Both the position numbers and the translations under genes were made by a program. Shown here one piece after another: positions 63,765 through 64,000 of a stretch of DNA of 64,000 nucleotides (its first letter is position 1; each line of letters opens with the position of its first letter). The notes beneath the pieces are model-generated. The model was not told where the DNA came from, made no database searches, and worked only from the letters and a program-made list of their open reading frames with translations. The stretch is taken from assembly GCF_023630705.1 (NCBI RefSeq), contig NZ_JALQEM010000013.1, positions 1-64,000 on the forward strand, read 5' to 3'. Source of the stretch: Caballeronia sp. GAFFF1 (GTDB taxonomy: Bacteria > Pseudomonadota > Gammaproteobacteria > Burkholderiales > Burkholderiaceae).

Positions 63765-63820
63765 CGCGTCAGAAGCGTGTCAGAAGCGCGTCAGAAGCGC
63801 GTCAGAAGCGCGTCAAAAGC
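63765..63820. repeat. 3'-end tandem array 3, 11-bp period
   Basis: gcgcgtcagaa and near variants repeat five times; the tca triplet (TGA on the minus strand) is at 63769, 63780, 63791, 63802 and 63813. The copy at 63813 is the real stop of the dadA-like gene (ERF then TGA). Because 11 is not a multiple of 3, successive stops fall in different frames. Confidence 0.93.
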
Positions 63821-64000
63821 GTTCGACGCCGATGGCCGCGAGCGTCTCGGCGGGAAGATCGGGCGCAACACCGGAGACGAGATCCGCGACCACTTTAGCA
63901 GACCCGCACGCGAGGCCCCAGCCCGCCGGACCGTGCGCCGCGTTGACGAACAGACGCGGATGCCGCGTCGCGCCGACGACCGGCAACCCGTCCGCCGAAA
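63813..64000 (-). CDS. D-amino-acid dehydrogenase-like flavoprotein, C-terminal fragment
   Basis: Partial; the 5' part lies beyond the window. 61 complete codons are visible plus the stop, reading DGLPVVGATRHPRLFVNAAHGPAGWGLACGSAKVVADLVSG. This is the FAD-binding C-terminus typical of DadA-type enzymes of the DAO family, which oxidise D-amino acids to keto acids. The gene ends in ERF and TGA, from which the 11-bp array spreads downstream. Substrate cannot be judged from the fragment. Confidence 0.8.
   Translation of the reverse strand, partial: SADGLPVVGATRHPRLFVNAAHGPAGWGLACGSAKVVADLVSGVAPDLPAETLAAIGVERF

Overview
This is high-GC proteobacterial DNA. Gene content and order point to a primary chromosome of Burkholderia sensu lato (Burkholderia, Paraburkholderia or Caballeronia). 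The evidence is a complete L-Ara4N lipid A operon, alaA-hom-thrC, tig-clpP-clpX-lon-hupB-tRNA-Val-tRNA-Asp-ppiD, and an OmpR/EnvZ-type pair. This placement is inferred from family knowledge; no database search was run. I see no insertion sequence, prophage, integrase, CRISPR array or rRNA. Most of the window is ordinary chromosomal backbone.

Layout. 0.1-5.5 kb (minus strand): an atypical SDR, an NlpC/P60 lipoprotein with a 105-bp coding repeat, PhoH with a PIN domain, and a Bcp-type peroxiredoxin. 5.5-12.9 kb (minus): the L-Ara4N operon, transcribed arnT, small transporter, arnB, arnC, formyltransferase, dehydrogenase, arnD; the arnA functions are split into two overlapping genes. 13.2-18.1 kb: an Mth938-like protein, then alaA-hom-thrC. 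18.3-23.1 kb: YbiT-type ABC-F, DUF1289, phospholipase A1 (pldA) and mntH. 23.6-27.8 kb: potFGHI. 27.8-33.8 kb (minus): a threonine-dehydratase-like enzyme, argE and mfd. 33.9-36.4 kb: ispD-ispF, convergent with ahpC-ahpD. 36.6-38.8 kb (minus): the OmpR-type regulator and its kinase. 39.0-42.4 kb: a small exported protein plus a DUF1501 protein, a divergent squalene/phytoene-synthase-like protein, an unknown small protein and tRNA-Leu. 42.6-47.0 kb: DUF2946, TonB receptor and PepSY protein, a probable metal uptake operon. 47.6-58.3 kb: glycerate kinase, then tig, clpP, clpX, lon, hupB, two tRNAs and ppiD. 58.4-64 kb: a small lipoprotein, tesA/ybbA sharing a start palindrome, pgi, the NAD(P)H-hydrate repair enzyme, and the 3' end of a dadA-like gene.

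The most unusual signal is a recurring architecture rather than a single gene. At three places the extreme 3' end of a gene, including its stop codon, has been tandemly repeated outside the gene. These are 40391-40870 (about 140-bp period, itself made of two diverged 70-bp halves, between a DUF1501 gene and a convergent synthase gene), 47000-47700 (about 146-bp period, last ~100 bp of the glycerate kinase gene plus ~48 bp of downstream DNA, five copies), and 63765-63820 (11-bp period, end of a dadA-like gene, five copies). Stop codons are mostly kept while the rest drifts. A fourth, in-frame array (105 bp) lies in the NlpC/P60 gene. Other points worth checking are a synthase whose catalytic Asp motifs are altered, an SDR without the Tyr-Lys pair, a perfect 15-bp inverted repeat between mntH and potF, OmpR-like sites upstream of the OmpR gene, and the overlapping start codons of tesA and ybbA.
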